Source of the DNA: Verrucomicrobiota bacterium
GTDB taxonomy: Bacteria; Verrucomicrobiota; Verrucomicrobiia; Chthoniobacterales; SZAS-18
Reading direction: 5' to 3'
Length of the DNA stretch: 34,069 nt
Assembly (NCBI GenBank): GCA_018240025.1
Contig: JAFEGM010000105.1
Location: 1 to 34,069 of the forward strand
Shown: one piece after another, positions 16,186 through 25,200 of the stretch
Position numbering within the stretch: position 1 is the first letter of the stretch
How the letters are laid out: every line of letters starts with the position of its first letter
Translations under genes and position numbers: made by a program
Notes under the pieces: model-generated
What the model was told of the DNA's origin: nothing
The model's input: the letters and a program-made list of their open reading frames with translations, nothing else
Databases searched by the model: none

Positions 16186-16500
16186 GGTTACCGCGAGGCG
16201 GCGGAGGGTTCACGCGAGGGCGCGAAGGGGGCGAAGAGGCGAAGGAGGAGGTTAGAGACAGGAGATCGGAGACTGGAGACTGGAGAAAGGACGTTCGGTG
16301 GGCAGCTGCTTGCCCCAATGAACGCAGGCTCAGGTAAAGCTTCGGGGCAGGGCTACGTCTCCAGTCTCCGATCTCCAGTCTCCGATCTCCAGTCTCCGAT
16401 CTCCAGTCTCCATGCGTCAGTCTCCAGGCGTCAGTCTCGCGTCTTCGCCTCCTTCGCGCCTTCGCGCGAACCTTCCGCCGCCTTCGCGTGAACCTGCCCT
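16186..16500. repeat. Large imperfect inverted repeat with 14-bp tandem units upstream of lepB
   Basis: The 467-bp gap between lepB and the redoxin gene (16101-16567) holds no convincing gene. The left arm (about 16190-16285) and the reverse complement of the right arm (about 16357-16500) are alike over most of their length. The best part is an exact 20-bp match: ggagatcggagactggagac at 16261-16280 is the reverse complement of 16357-16376. Three perfect gatctccagtctcc units (16370-16383, 16384-16397, 16398-16411) lie in the right arm. The outer parts belong to the 'tcacgcgaag' family seen also at 19481-19560 and 32971-33003. As RNA it could fold into a long stem in the lepB leader. Confidence 0.82.
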
Positions 16501-16502
16501 CC

Positions 16503-16539
16503 AAAAGAAAAAACCGCGGGCGCCGGGAGCGCCCGCGGT
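16503..16539 (-). terminator. Rho-independent terminator of the dsbD-redoxin unit
   Basis: On the minus strand an 11-bp perfect GC-rich stem (16529-16539 with 16513-16523, 5-nt loop) is followed by six T, one C and four T. It lies 29 bp beyond the redoxin stop and is the clearest intrinsic terminator in the window. Confidence 0.93.
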
Positions 16540-16567
16540 CGAATCACCGGGGGTTTGGAGAATGGGC

Positions 16568-17167
16568 TCAGTACTTCACGCTGCAGCCGTAGGACTGGGT
16601 GCTCGGCGTGGTCACCGGCTTGCCGGCCATCGCTTCGTCGAGCGCGGCCTTCACGTAGTTGGTGGCCTTCGGGATGTCGTCCTGCTTGGCGCTCTTGATG
16701 GAGTCGATCGCGCCGCTGTAAACGATCTCGCCCTTCGGGTTGATGACGAACATCTGCGGGGTGGTCTTGGCGCCGTAGAGCTTGCCGACCTTGCCGTCGC
16801 CATCGAGCAGATAGGCGGTCGAGGCCGCGCCGTTCTCCTTCCACTTCTTGTTGATTTCGGCGGCGGGATAAACGCCTTCCTTGCCAGCGGCGCCGGAATT
16901 GATGGTCAGCCAGACGACGCCCTTGCCGGTCGCCTCCTTCTGGAGCTTCTGCATGTTCTGGCTGCCGTAGTGCTTCACCACGAAGGGGCAGTCGGGATTG
17001 TTCCACTCGAGCACGACCCACTTGCCCTTGAAGGAAGAGAGCGCGTGCGATTTGCCGTTGGTATCGGTCAGCGTGAATTCCGGCGCGGGCTTGCCGACGG
17101 TGACTTCCGAACGAACGAAGGGAACCGCGAGGAGCGCGGCGACTGCGAGGAGGGCGAGTTTTTTCAT
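16568..17167 (-). CDS. Secreted redoxin (AhpC/TSA-type thioredoxin fold)
   Basis: The 199-residue protein has a signal peptide (MKKLALLAVAALLAVPFV) and a redoxin domain: VGKPAPEFTLTDTNGK, then FKGKWVVLEWNNPDCPFVVKHY with Cys60, then PQMFVINPKGEIVYSGAID. The usual CxxC is reduced to the single Cys60 in a PDCPF context, as in peroxiredoxin-like proteins. A second cysteine, Cys195, lies in the C-terminal SYGCSVKY and could act as resolving cysteine. It probably reduces a thiol or peroxide substrate in the periplasm, with electrons supplied by the DsbD encoded 27 bp upstream on the same strand; that partnership is inferred from gene order. A strong terminator follows. The start is ATG. Confidence 0.9.
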   Translation of the reverse strand: MKKLALLAVAALLAVPFVRSEVTVGKPAPEFTLTDTNGKSHALSSFKGKWVVLEWNNPDCPFVVKHYGSQNMQKLQKEATGKGVVWLTINSGAAGKEGVYPAAEINKKWKENGAASTAYLLDGDGKVGKLYGAKTTPQMFVINPKGEIVYSGAIDSIKSAKQDDIPKATNYVKAALDEAMAGKPVTTPSTQSYGCSVKY

Positions 17168-17194
17168 GAGACGGAAAATCCTGCAAAGTGGTGG

Positions 17195-19399
17195 TCAGCG
17201 TCCGCCGGCAGGACCATCGGCGAGCGCGACCTTCTGAGACTTCGCGGGGGCGGCGGCGTTCAAAGCATCCAGCACAATCTGCTTGGTCAGCAATTCCGGC
17301 AGCACCTGCGGCTCGGCCTTCCCGCCGGCATAGACGAGATACAACGGCACGCCCGCGCGCTGATACCGCCGCAGGACCTTGGTGATTTCCGGATCGCTGC
17401 GAGTCCAGTCGCCCTTCAACGCCAGGAAGCCCTTCTCCCTGAGCGCGCCGCGCACGGCCTCGGTCTCGAGCACCGTCTTCTCGTTGAACTTGCAGTTCAC
17501 GCACCAGTCGGCCGTGAAATCGACGAAGACCGGCGTGCCCGCGGCCACGGCCGCCTCGACCCGCGCGCTGCTGTATTTCTCCCAGGGAATGCCGCCCTTC
17601 TCCGCCAGTTCGCTCGGCCGCGCCTCGGCCGCGCGGATTTGCCCGAGCGTGAACCAGCCGCCGCCAGCCAGCACGAGCACCAGCGCGACCCAGGCCCGAC
17701 GCTGCGTGGCGGCGGGCGACGAGGGCGTCAGGAAGGTGCCGTAGATCCAGCAGGCGATGGCCACCACGACCAGCAGGGCGGCGGTCCAGACGATGCCATT
17801 CGGACCCTTCTGCGCGCCGATGACATAGAGGTAGTAGACGATCGTGGCCAGGAGCACGAAGCCCGAGCCCTGGCGGAAATGCTCCATCCAGGTGCCCGGC
17901 CGCGGCAGGAGGCGCATCCAGGCCGGAAAGGCGCAGAGCAGCAGCACCGGCGCAGCCATGCCGAGCGAGACCATGGCGAACATGGCCAGGACCAGCGCGG
18001 CCGGCTTGCCCGAGGCGAAACCCACCGCCGCGCCCAGCAACGGCGCAGTGCAGCTGGCGCCCAGCACCGTGGCCAGCAGCCCCTGCGAGAATGCACCGAG
18101 ATAACCGGAGCCCTGGCTGGCCTCGGCCGCCTTGTTCTGCAGGCTGCCGGGCAGGGTGAACTCGAAGACTCCGAGCAGGCTGAGCGCAAAGACGAAGATG
18201 ATGACCGTGATCCCGACCATGAAGGCCGGCTGGCCGAACTGCTCGCCGTAGGCCAGGCCGAAGAGGATCATCAGCAACGCGATGCTGAGGAACCAGACGA
18301 AGACCCCCGCGCTGTAGGCCAGCCCGAGGCGAAAGACCTTCTTCGGCTCCTCGCCCGCCTGGCCGAGAAAGCTCAGGATCTTGAGCGAGAGCACCGGCAG
18401 GACGCAGGGCATGGCATTGAGAATGAGGCCGCCGAGGAAGCCGAGCAGCAGGTAGTAGAGCAGGCTGCCGTCGGCGGTCGGCGGAGTCTGGCCGCCACCG
18501 CTGCCGGCGGTCGCATTCGCGACGGAGCCGGTGCCGGCCGCGGGTGTCGCGCCCGCGGTGCCGCTGCCGCCGAGGTCGCGCGCGGAAAACTCCCAGCCCT
18601 CGCGCCGCCCGCCGCGGTCGAAGGCCAGCACGCCGGTGACGCCGGCGCCTTTCTTGGTGGGCTGGCCGAACTCGATCCGAATGCGATACCCGTCGGCCGT
18701 CGACTCGAGCTTCGGCGCGACCAGTGAAACCTCGGAGTCATTGGGCAGCGGATAGAAATCGGCCTTCTGCACCACGCTGGCCGACAAGCCGCGCACGGTC
18801 AGCGTCAGGCCCTTGTCGTCGAGCGTGCGGGCGACGGTGAAGCCGGCTGCAGCGGGTTCGTAGGCGCGTGGCAGCTGGGCGGCGAATTTGGCAAAAAGCG
18901 CGGTCAGCGCGGCGTCCGGGCCGCGGCCGGGGTTGGTCAGCGTGACTTCCGCATCGCCGGGGATGCAGCTCTCCTTGCAGACCAGCCAGGCGACCTTGGC
19001 GCCGACCTGCCGCAGCGCGGCTTCGGTCACGGCCGCGGTGGAGGGCGCGGTCAGATCGGTCAGCAGGACGACTTCGTCATCGTAACCGAACGTCACAATG
19101 TCGCCCGCCGTGATGCGATGCGGCAATGGCCAAAGCAGCGGCCCAGCCTTCCAGCCTTCCGGCAGCTTCCATTCCACCTCGGTCGGCAGGCCGTAGTCGC
19201 CGGAGTTCTTCCAGTACGTGTGCCAGTCCTTGGCCATGACCAGCTTCACCCCGACCCGGACCTGATTCGAAGCCGCCCCGGGCTCGGTGGGCTGAGCGAC
19301 GAGCGAGGCCTGGACCAGCTCGACCCCGCCCTGCATTTGGGCGGAAAGCGGCGCAACGAGGAAAGCCGCGGCGAGCAGTGCGAGGAAGCGACCGAACAT
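17195..19399 (-). CDS. dsbD: DsbD-family thiol:disulfide interchange protein
   Basis: The 734-residue protein carries electrons from cytoplasmic thioredoxin to periplasmic thiol proteins. It has a signal peptide (MFGRFLALLAAAFLVAPLSA), an N-terminal periplasmic domain with a Cys pair at 141 and 145 (WLVCKESCIPG), a Gly/Ala/Pro-rich linker (about 278-308), and a polytopic membrane domain with the two essential cysteines Cys332 (MPCVLPVLS) and Cys450 (GASCTAPLLG). It ends with a thioredoxin domain carrying CVNC (633-636, in FTADWCVNCKFNE). All three redox modules are therefore intact. The ATG at 19399 is preferred to an in-frame start 33 bp upstream because the signal peptide begins there. The N-terminal domain resembles the ScsB-type more than E. 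coli DsbD, so copper-stress or peroxide roles are possible. Confidence 0.94.
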   Translation of the reverse strand: MFGRFLALLAAAFLVAPLSAQMQGGVELVQASLVAQPTEPGAASNQVRVGVKLVMAKDWHTYWKNSGDYGLPTEVEWKLPEGWKAGPLLWPLPHRITAGDIVTFGYDDEVVLLTDLTAPSTAAVTEAALRQVGAKVAWLVCKESCIPGDAEVTLTNPGRGPDAALTALFAKFAAQLPRAYEPAAAGFTVARTLDDKGLTLTVRGLSASVVQKADFYPLPNDSEVSLVAPKLESTADGYRIRIEFGQPTKKGAGVTGVLAFDRGGRREGWEFSARDLGGSGTAGATPAAGTGSVANATAGSGGGQTPPTADGSLLYYLLLGFLGGLILNAMPCVLPVLSLKILSFLGQAGEEPKKVFRLGLAYSAGVFVWFLSIALLMILFGLAYGEQFGQPAFMVGITVIIFVFALSLLGVFEFTLPGSLQNKAAEASQGSGYLGAFSQGLLATVLGASCTAPLLGAAVGFASGKPAALVLAMFAMVSLGMAAPVLLLCAFPAWMRLLPRPGTWMEHFRQGSGFVLLATIVYYLYVIGAQKGPNGIVWTAALLVVVAIACWIYGTFLTPSSPAATQRRAWVALVLVLAGGGWFTLGQIRAAEARPSELAEKGGIPWEKYSSARVEAAVAAGTPVFVDFTADWCVNCKFNEKTVLETEAVRGALREKGFLALKGDWTRSDPEITKVLRRYQRAGVPLYLVYAGGKAEPQVLPELLTKQIVLDALNAAAPAKSQKVALADGPAGGR

Positions 19400-19717
19400 G
19401 GAACAAGATGGCGGACAGGCGAGGGGAGACAATCTGCGAGTGTGTCGTGTTCGAAGGGATGCGTGGGCAGGTGCGGCGGAGGCTCACGCGCAGGGACGAT
19501 GAGATGCGCGGGCGGGCACGGCCGGGGCTCACGCGAAGGGATGAAGTGGGCGAAGGTGCGAAGTCGGAGGAGAGAGTGACAGGCTGGCGGCGGTCGACGC
19601 GGGTCGAGCCGGCGCTCGGGATCGGCGGAGTGGATCTGCCCGTTGCTCGTGACGCCTCGGCATTCAGCCATGTGCAGCCTGGCGGCTGACCCCGGGCGCC
19701 CGAATCCGCGCGCCGAC
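19400..19717. repeat. Spacer with dispersed ggctcacgcg repeats
   Basis: This 318-bp gap lies between the 3' end of the DKNYY lipoprotein gene and the dsbD start. It contains ggctcacgcg twice (19481-19490 and 19526-19535), the second followed by gaagggatgaagtgggcg, a degenerate member of the family at 16200-16250 and 32971-33003. No supported gene, terminator or promoter was recognised; short frames here look like shadows. Confidence 0.6.
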
Positions 19718-20539
19718 TCAGGGCAGCTTCTTTCCTTGCAGATAACGCGAACGGGCGTCCCGCGCGTCGGCGTCGTCGGCGGGTGGCGAGAGCACCGCGA
19801 AGGTGGCGGCGTCGGCTCCGGCGACCTCAGCTCCGCGGTGGTACACCCGGCGCGCGTCCTTGGCGTAGTCGGAGCGCAGCACCTCGAATCCGGCCTCCCG
19901 ACTGAGCGGACGGGCGCCGTAATACGCCTGCTGGGCGTCGCGGGCGTAGCCGGACTCGAGCGGCTGGAAGCTGGCGGGATCGGCCCCAGGCAGGCGGGTC
20001 ACGACGATGCGCGGACGGCCGCCTTCGCCAGGCAGGATGTCGCCGTGGTACACGCCCGATTTGTCTTTCGCGTAGCGGGAGTCGAGCCCGGTGAAGCTAG
20101 GTCCGTCGCTGCCTGCAACGATGCGCTGGGCGAAGTAGCCGACCTGCCGGTCGCGCGCGAAGTGGTACTCCAGAATCTGGAACGACTCGAGATCGCGCAC
20201 CTCGAATGGCTCGCTCTCGAAGTAGATCCGCCGGGCATCGCGGGCGTAGCGCTGGCCCAGCACGCGGAAGCTGGCGGGCTCGGCCCCGGGCAGCGGCAGG
20301 GCCCGGGCGCGCCGGACCAGAAAGAGCTCACGGCTGTCGCGCTCGGTGGTGCAATAGTAGGCGCCGTGGGCATCGCGCCCGAAGTAGTCGTCGAGCGGCG
20401 CAAAGCTGGCCGAGTCCACCCCGCTGAGCGGCAGGCCCTTGAACAGCCATTGACCGTCCTTTTGCTCGAACGGTCCCCGCCGCGGCCCGCAACCGAAGAG
20501 GAAGGAGAGGAGGCCCATGACGAGGAGGGAGAGCCGCAT
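19718..20539 (-). CDS. DKNYY-repeat lipoprotein
   Basis: The 273-residue product begins MRLSLLVMGLLSFLFGC, a lipoprotein signal with probable acylated Cys17. The rest is built from six copies of a motif of the form Y-x-(R/K)-D-x-x-x-x-Y-(Y/F/H), at about 52-62, 98-107, 127-136, 156-165, 198-207 and 225-234 (for example YARDARRIYF, YAKDKSGVYH, YARDAQQAYY). Between them come phrases such as LPGADPASFQPLESG. This matches the DKNYY family, which occurs in many bacteria but has no known activity. The start at 20539 is chosen because it opens the lipoprotein signal; an in-frame start at 20608 would add 23 residues from a purine-rich spacer. It follows the MacB-type permease gene after 84 bp. Confidence 0.88.
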   Translation of the reverse strand: MRLSLLVMGLLSFLFGCGPRRGPFEQKDGQWLFKGLPLSGVDSASFAPLDDYFGRDAHGAYYCTTERDSRELFLVRRARALPLPGAEPASFRVLGQRYARDARRIYFESEPFEVRDLESFQILEYHFARDRQVGYFAQRIVAGSDGPSFTGLDSRYAKDKSGVYHGDILPGEGGRPRIVVTRLPGADPASFQPLESGYARDAQQAYYGARPLSREAGFEVLRSDYAKDARRVYHRGAEVAGADAATFAVLSPPADDADARDARSRYLQGKKLP

Positions 20540-20623
20540 GGCGGGAAGGAAGAAGGAAGAAGGAAGAAGATTCTGGCGGGACGATGTCGAACCGGGGCGC
20601 GCCTTCATCCTTCTTCCTTTCTG
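20540..20623. repeat. Short GAAGGAA-type polypurine repeat
   Basis: The 84-bp gap between permease and lipoprotein genes contains gaaggaagaaggaagaagga (about 20545-20564) and, near its other end, the opposite-strand form tccttcttcctttct (20608-20622), so the two could pair. Similar purine-rich sequence (ggaggaaggaggaagg, about 14840-14870) fills the gap between lepB and the synthase gene. Confidence 0.6.
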
Positions 20624-21844
20624 TCACTCGTGTCGCAGCGCATCGATGGGGTCGAGACTCGCGGCGCGGCGGGCGGGGTAATAGCCGAAGACGACGCCGA
20701 TCAGGCCGCTGAAGGCGAAGGAGACGCCGACCCAGAGTGGTTCGATGAGAGTGGGCGATTCGGAGTTGGCGCGGAGGATCTGGGCGACGCCGATACCGCA
20801 GACCACGCCGATGAAGCCGCCGAGCAGGCTGATCACGATGGCTTCGACCAGAAACTGCCAGAGCACTTCGCCGCTGCGGGCGCCGACAGCCAGACGCAGG
20901 CCGATCTCCCGGGTGCGTTCGGTCACGCTGACGAGCATGATGTTCATGATGCCTATGCCGCCGACCACGAGCGAAACCCCGGCGATCGCGCCCAGCAGGT
21001 AGGTCAGCTCGCGCGAGGTCGCTGTGGCCGTCTGGGCGATGTCTTCCTGCGAGCGGACGGTGAAATCGTCGTCCATGCCGGGTCGAATGCCATGGCGTTC
21101 GCGCAGGAGAGCCGCGATCTGCTGCTGGGCTACGCTGAGGAGTTCGGTGCTCGTGGTGGAGACCGTGATGATCCGCAGCCGTTTGTCGCCGGTCACCCGC
21201 TTCATGGCGCTGGTGTAGGGCATCACCACCACGTCGTCCTGGTCCTGGCCGGCGAAGTTGTTGCCTTTCGAAGCCAGCACGCCCACGACCGTGAAGGGCA
21301 CGTTGCGGACGCGCAGTGTTTGCCCCAGCGCAGCCTCGGGCGAGCCGAAGATCTGTCGCGCCACGGTCGTGCCGACCACGCAGACTTTGGCTGCGGCGAT
21401 GACATCGCGTTCCGTGAAGACCTCGCCGTAGAGCAGCGGCCAGCGCCGGATGGTGAAGAACGCGGGGCCCTCGCCCTGCACCGAGGTGAACCAGTTTTGG
21501 CTCCCCGCAATGATGCGCTGATTGCGCCGCACGCCCGGGCTGACGGCGGCGAGATCGGCAATCTCGCGCTCGATCGCTTCGGCGTCGTCGATGGTCAGCG
21601 TGCCGGCGCCGCCGAAGCCGCTGGCCACCCCGCCGCGCGAATTCGAGCCGCTGAGGACGAGGATGACGTTGTCGCCCAGCGCCGCGATCTGCGCTTCGAC
21701 CGCGGCGCGCGCGCCCGAGCCGAGGCTGGTGATGGCGATGACCGCGCCCACGCCGATGATGATGCCGAGGGCGGTCAGCATGCTGCGCAGCTTGTTGCGC
21801 AGCAGCGCCTGGCAGGCCGTCCGGAAGGTGGTCGTGACGCGCAT
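20624..21844 (-). CDS. MacB-type ABC transporter permease
   Basis: The 406-residue protein has the MacB/FtsX plan: one N-terminal helix (about 21-41, in MLTALGIIIGVGAVIAITSL), a large periplasmic MacB-PCD-like domain, and three C-terminal helices of the FtsX fold with the coupling motif SVTERTREIGLRLAVGARSGEVLWQF before helix 3 (given here in parts: SVTERTREIGLR and LAVGARSGEV) and a final YYPARRAASLDPIDALRHE. Such permeases work with a LolD/MacB ATPase and often a periplasmic adaptor to move proteins, toxins or macrolides across the envelope. No adaptor or ATPase is adjacent, but a matching ATPase is encoded at 13233-13964 on the same strand. A GGCAGGA sequence 6-12 nt upstream supports the ATG at 21844. 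Confidence 0.93.
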   Translation of the reverse strand: MRVTTTFRTACQALLRNKLRSMLTALGIIIGVGAVIAITSLGSGARAAVEAQIAALGDNVILVLSGSNSRGGVASGFGGAGTLTIDDAEAIEREIADLAAVSPGVRRNQRIIAGSQNWFTSVQGEGPAFFTIRRWPLLYGEVFTERDVIAAAKVCVVGTTVARQIFGSPEAALGQTLRVRNVPFTVVGVLASKGNNFAGQDQDDVVVMPYTSAMKRVTGDKRLRIITVSTTSTELLSVAQQQIAALLRERHGIRPGMDDDFTVRSQEDIAQTATATSRELTYLLGAIAGVSLVVGGIGIMNIMLVSVTERTREIGLRLAVGARSGEVLWQFLVEAIVISLLGGFIGVVCGIGVAQILRANSESPTLIEPLWVGVSFAFSGLIGVVFGYYPARRAASLDPIDALRHE

Positions 21845-21886
21845 GGCGCATCCTGCCGCGGATCGGTCGGGAGGGAAGGGACGATC

Positions 21887-22054
21887 TCAACCTGCACTGC
21901 GCTCGGTCGAGGCCCGGCGGGCGTTCTGCCGGCAGCGATCGCTGCAATACTTCACCTCGTCCCACACCCGCTCCCACTTCTTGCGCCAGGCGAAGGGACG
22001 GCCGCAGACGAGGCAGGGCTTCTCCGGCAAATGCTGTTTCTTGACGCCGCGCAT
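21887..22054 (-). CDS. DUF2256 zinc-ribbon-like small protein
   Basis: A 55-residue frame runs from ATG at 22054 to TGA at 21887. It has four cysteines in the pattern CxxC (14, 17) and CxxxC (37, 41), inside KPCLVCGRPFAWRKKWERVW and KYCSDRCRQNAR. This matches the DUF2256 family, small probable zinc-binding proteins of unknown role. It lies 42 bp upstream of the MacB-type permease on the same strand and may be cotranscribed, although the family does not normally travel with ABC transporters. The strong family match makes it a real gene despite its size. Confidence 0.9.
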   Translation of the reverse strand: MRGVKKQHLPEKPCLVCGRPFAWRKKWERVWDEVKYCSDRCRQNARRASTERSAG

Positions 22055-22066
22055 CCGTGGACCCGT

Positions 22067-22079
22067 CGGCTTGAAGCCG
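22067..22079. repeat. Short palindrome cggcttgaagccg
   Basis: A perfect 6-bp inverted repeat around one G lies in the 182-bp gap between the divergent DUF2256 gene and the propeller protein gene, followed by gggctacg. The 'cggcttgaagccggggctacg' type of word is a dispersed repeat that I recall from several GC-rich genomes; only one copy is in this window. No promoter was recognised in the gap. Confidence 0.6.
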
Positions 22080-22236
22080 GGGCTACGTCAACGCTGGTGA
22101 TAAGGGCAAACCGAGTGCTCGTGTTCGCCGATGCAGAGGTCTTCCTGATGCCTCAAGTTTCGCTTGTTTGATCCGTCCATCAGAGAAATGATCAGCCTTC
22201 CTCCAGCGGGTAACCTCCGCTCGGGCCCGCATTTCC

Positions 22237-25200
22237 ATGAAACTCTTCCGTACTCCTCTTCCCCTGAGCCTGGTGGCGACGGCTCTGCTGTTCTCTCTGG
22301 TCGACGCCCCGGCGGCCAGCCGAAGGATCCTACCGCCGGTGGGCCCGATCGAAGCGGCCGCGCTCCAGACGAGCGATGAGGCCGTGGCGGCGACCCGCGG
22401 CATCACGGTGGCGCAGCTGCGCCGGCTCTGCGAGTTGCGCGAGACGACGCGCGCGGAGGTGCTGGTCATGCCGAGCGCGAAGCTCGAACGGGCGATCAAG
22501 AAGACCGCGGTCGATGCCAAACAGCCGGGGTATCCCGAGGAGTACATCCGCTGGCGCGAGAGCTTTTTCCAGGACGAGAAGGGCGTGATCGACTCCGGCC
22601 GCATGCAGGCCGCGCGCGAAGCCGCCAAGCGCATGCCGCTCAATCCCCGACTCCTGCCGGCGGCGCGCAAGAACGCGTCGGGCGAGGTGGAGGCGTTGGT
22701 TTCCCCGATGGACTGGACCTGGCGCGGGCCGGGCAACATCGGCGGCCGCACCCGCGCGCTGGTCATTCACCCGACGCAGACGAACCGCCTCTGGCTGGGC
22801 TCGGTCGGCGGCGGGCTCTGGTACAGCTCGGACTCCGGCGCCTCCTGGAATCCGGTCAACGATTTCATGGCCAATCTGGCCATCACCTCGCTGGTCATGG
22901 ATCCGAACAATCCGGACATCATGTACGCCAGCACCGGCGAGGGCTTCTTCAATGTCGACGCCATCCGCGGCGCCGGCATCTTCAAGTCCACCGACGCCGG
23001 TGTGACCTGGAGCCAGCTCAGCGCGACGAATACGTCGAACTTCTACTACACCAATCGCATCGCCATCTCGCCCAACGGCGCCACGCTGCTCGCGGCCACC
23101 TCCACGGGGCTCTTCCGCAGCACCGATGCCGGCGTGACCTGGAATCAGGTCCAGGCCACCGCGTCCCGCATGACGCAGGTCGTCTTCGACCCGAACGATT
23201 CCACCAAGGCGGTGGGCGTGGGCTACGGCTCGCTCGCCTTCTATTCCACGGATAGCGGCGCCACCTGGACCGCGGCCACGGGCCTGCCGGCGCCGGGCAC
23301 GGGCTCGCTCCCGGGCCGCTCGGAGGTCGCCTACGCGAAGAGCGTGGCCGGCACGATCTACAACGGCTTCTGGAACAACGGCACCGCTTCGCTCTACAAG
23401 AGCACGAACGGCGGCCAGACCTACACGCAGGTCACGGTCACCGGCAGCACCAACTGGATGTCGGCGCAGGGCTGGTACGACAACACGATCTGGGTCGATC
23501 CGACCAACGCCAACACGCTCTTCGTCGGCGGTCTCGACCTCTATCGCTCGACCAATGGCGGCACCAACTTCACCAAGATCTCGACCTGGCAGAGCGCCCC
23601 GGCCTCGGCCCACGCGGATCACCACGGCATCTTCCCGGATCCGGGCTACAACGGCACCACCAACCGCCGCGTCTATTTCACGAACGACGGCGGCATCTAC
23701 AAGGCGGAGAATGCGCTGACCGTGGCCGGCACGACCGGCTGGACGGAGCTGAACAACAACCTCGGCATCACGCAGTTCTACGGCGCGGCCGGCAACCCGA
23801 CCACCCTGACCGTCGTGGCCGGCGCCCAGGACAACGGCTCGCTCCGCGGCCTGGCCGGCAACACGGAAGGCTGGACCTCGTTCAACGGCGGTGACGGCGG
23901 CTACTGCGCGGCCGATCAGAACGATCCGAACTACTTCTACGGCGAGTACGTCTACGCCACCGTCGCCCGCTCGACCAACGGCGGCGGCAGCGCGACCGAC
24001 ATCTGGAGCGGCATCAGCGATGCGAACGTGGCCACCGGCGCCGAATTCATCGCTCCGTTCATCCTCGATCCCAACGACCAGGCCCGCATGTTCGTGGGCG
24101 GCAAGAGCCTCTGGCGCTCCAACAACGTGAAGGCCACCACGCCGGCTTGGACGAACGTAAAGGCTTCGATCGGCACCGCTAACACGGACAACATCACGGC
24201 CATCGCGGTCGCACCGGGGAATCCGGACATCATCTACGTCGGCCACCGCAACGGCAACGTCTACAAGACCACCAACGGCACCGCCGCCTCGCCCACCTGG
24301 GCGCAGGTGGACACCAACGGCGTGGGCCTGCCGAATCGCCGCGTCGGCCGCATCGTGGTCGATCCGACCAACGTGCAGCGCGTGTACGTCTGCTTCGGCG
24401 GCTACGCCGACCCGAACAACTTCGGCGCGACCAACCTCTGGCGTTCGAACGACGGCGCCGCCACCTGGGCCAGCGTGACGAGCAATCTGCCGCTCATGCC
24501 CATCTACGGCCTGGTGGTGCGGCCGGACAACGCCAACGTCCTCTACGCCGCCACCGATGTAGGCGTCTTCGGTTCCGAAGACCAGGGCGCGACCTGGAGT
24601 GCGACCAACGTCGGGCCGGCCAATGTCTCGACCAGCGAGATCTTCTTCATGGCGCAGTACCTCGTGGTCTGCACCCACGGCCGCGGCGTTTTCCAGGCGC
24701 CGGTCCTGCCGGAGACCATCCCGCCGACCCTGAGCATCTCCCCCACGCAGACGGTCACCAACGTCTCTCCGATCACCTTCCGTTTCACCTTCTCGGAGAA
24801 CGTGACTGGCTTCGACATCTCTGACATCACCGTCACCGGTGGCACCGCCGGCACGCTGACGGGCTCGGGCTCCAAGTACCAGCTGCAGGTCACGCCGACG
24901 CTGCCGAACAATCCGGTCACCGTCTCGGTCGCGGCTGGCGCGGTCACGGACTCGTCGGGCAATGCGCTCGCCGGGGGGTCGAGCGCCACGGCCACCTTCA
25001 GCACCACGTCGCCGTTCCTCTACGCCACCGCGGCCGACGGCGCCGCCGCGCCGACCGACTGGCAGCTCGGTTCGGGCTGGTTCTTCGGCAGCTCGGCTGC
25101 CGGTGCGGGTCGCCCCACGGGCGATCACACCAGCGGCACGGGCAAGCTCTTCGCCAATGCTCTCAGCGGCAACTACACGGACGGCCTCAACGCCTATCTG

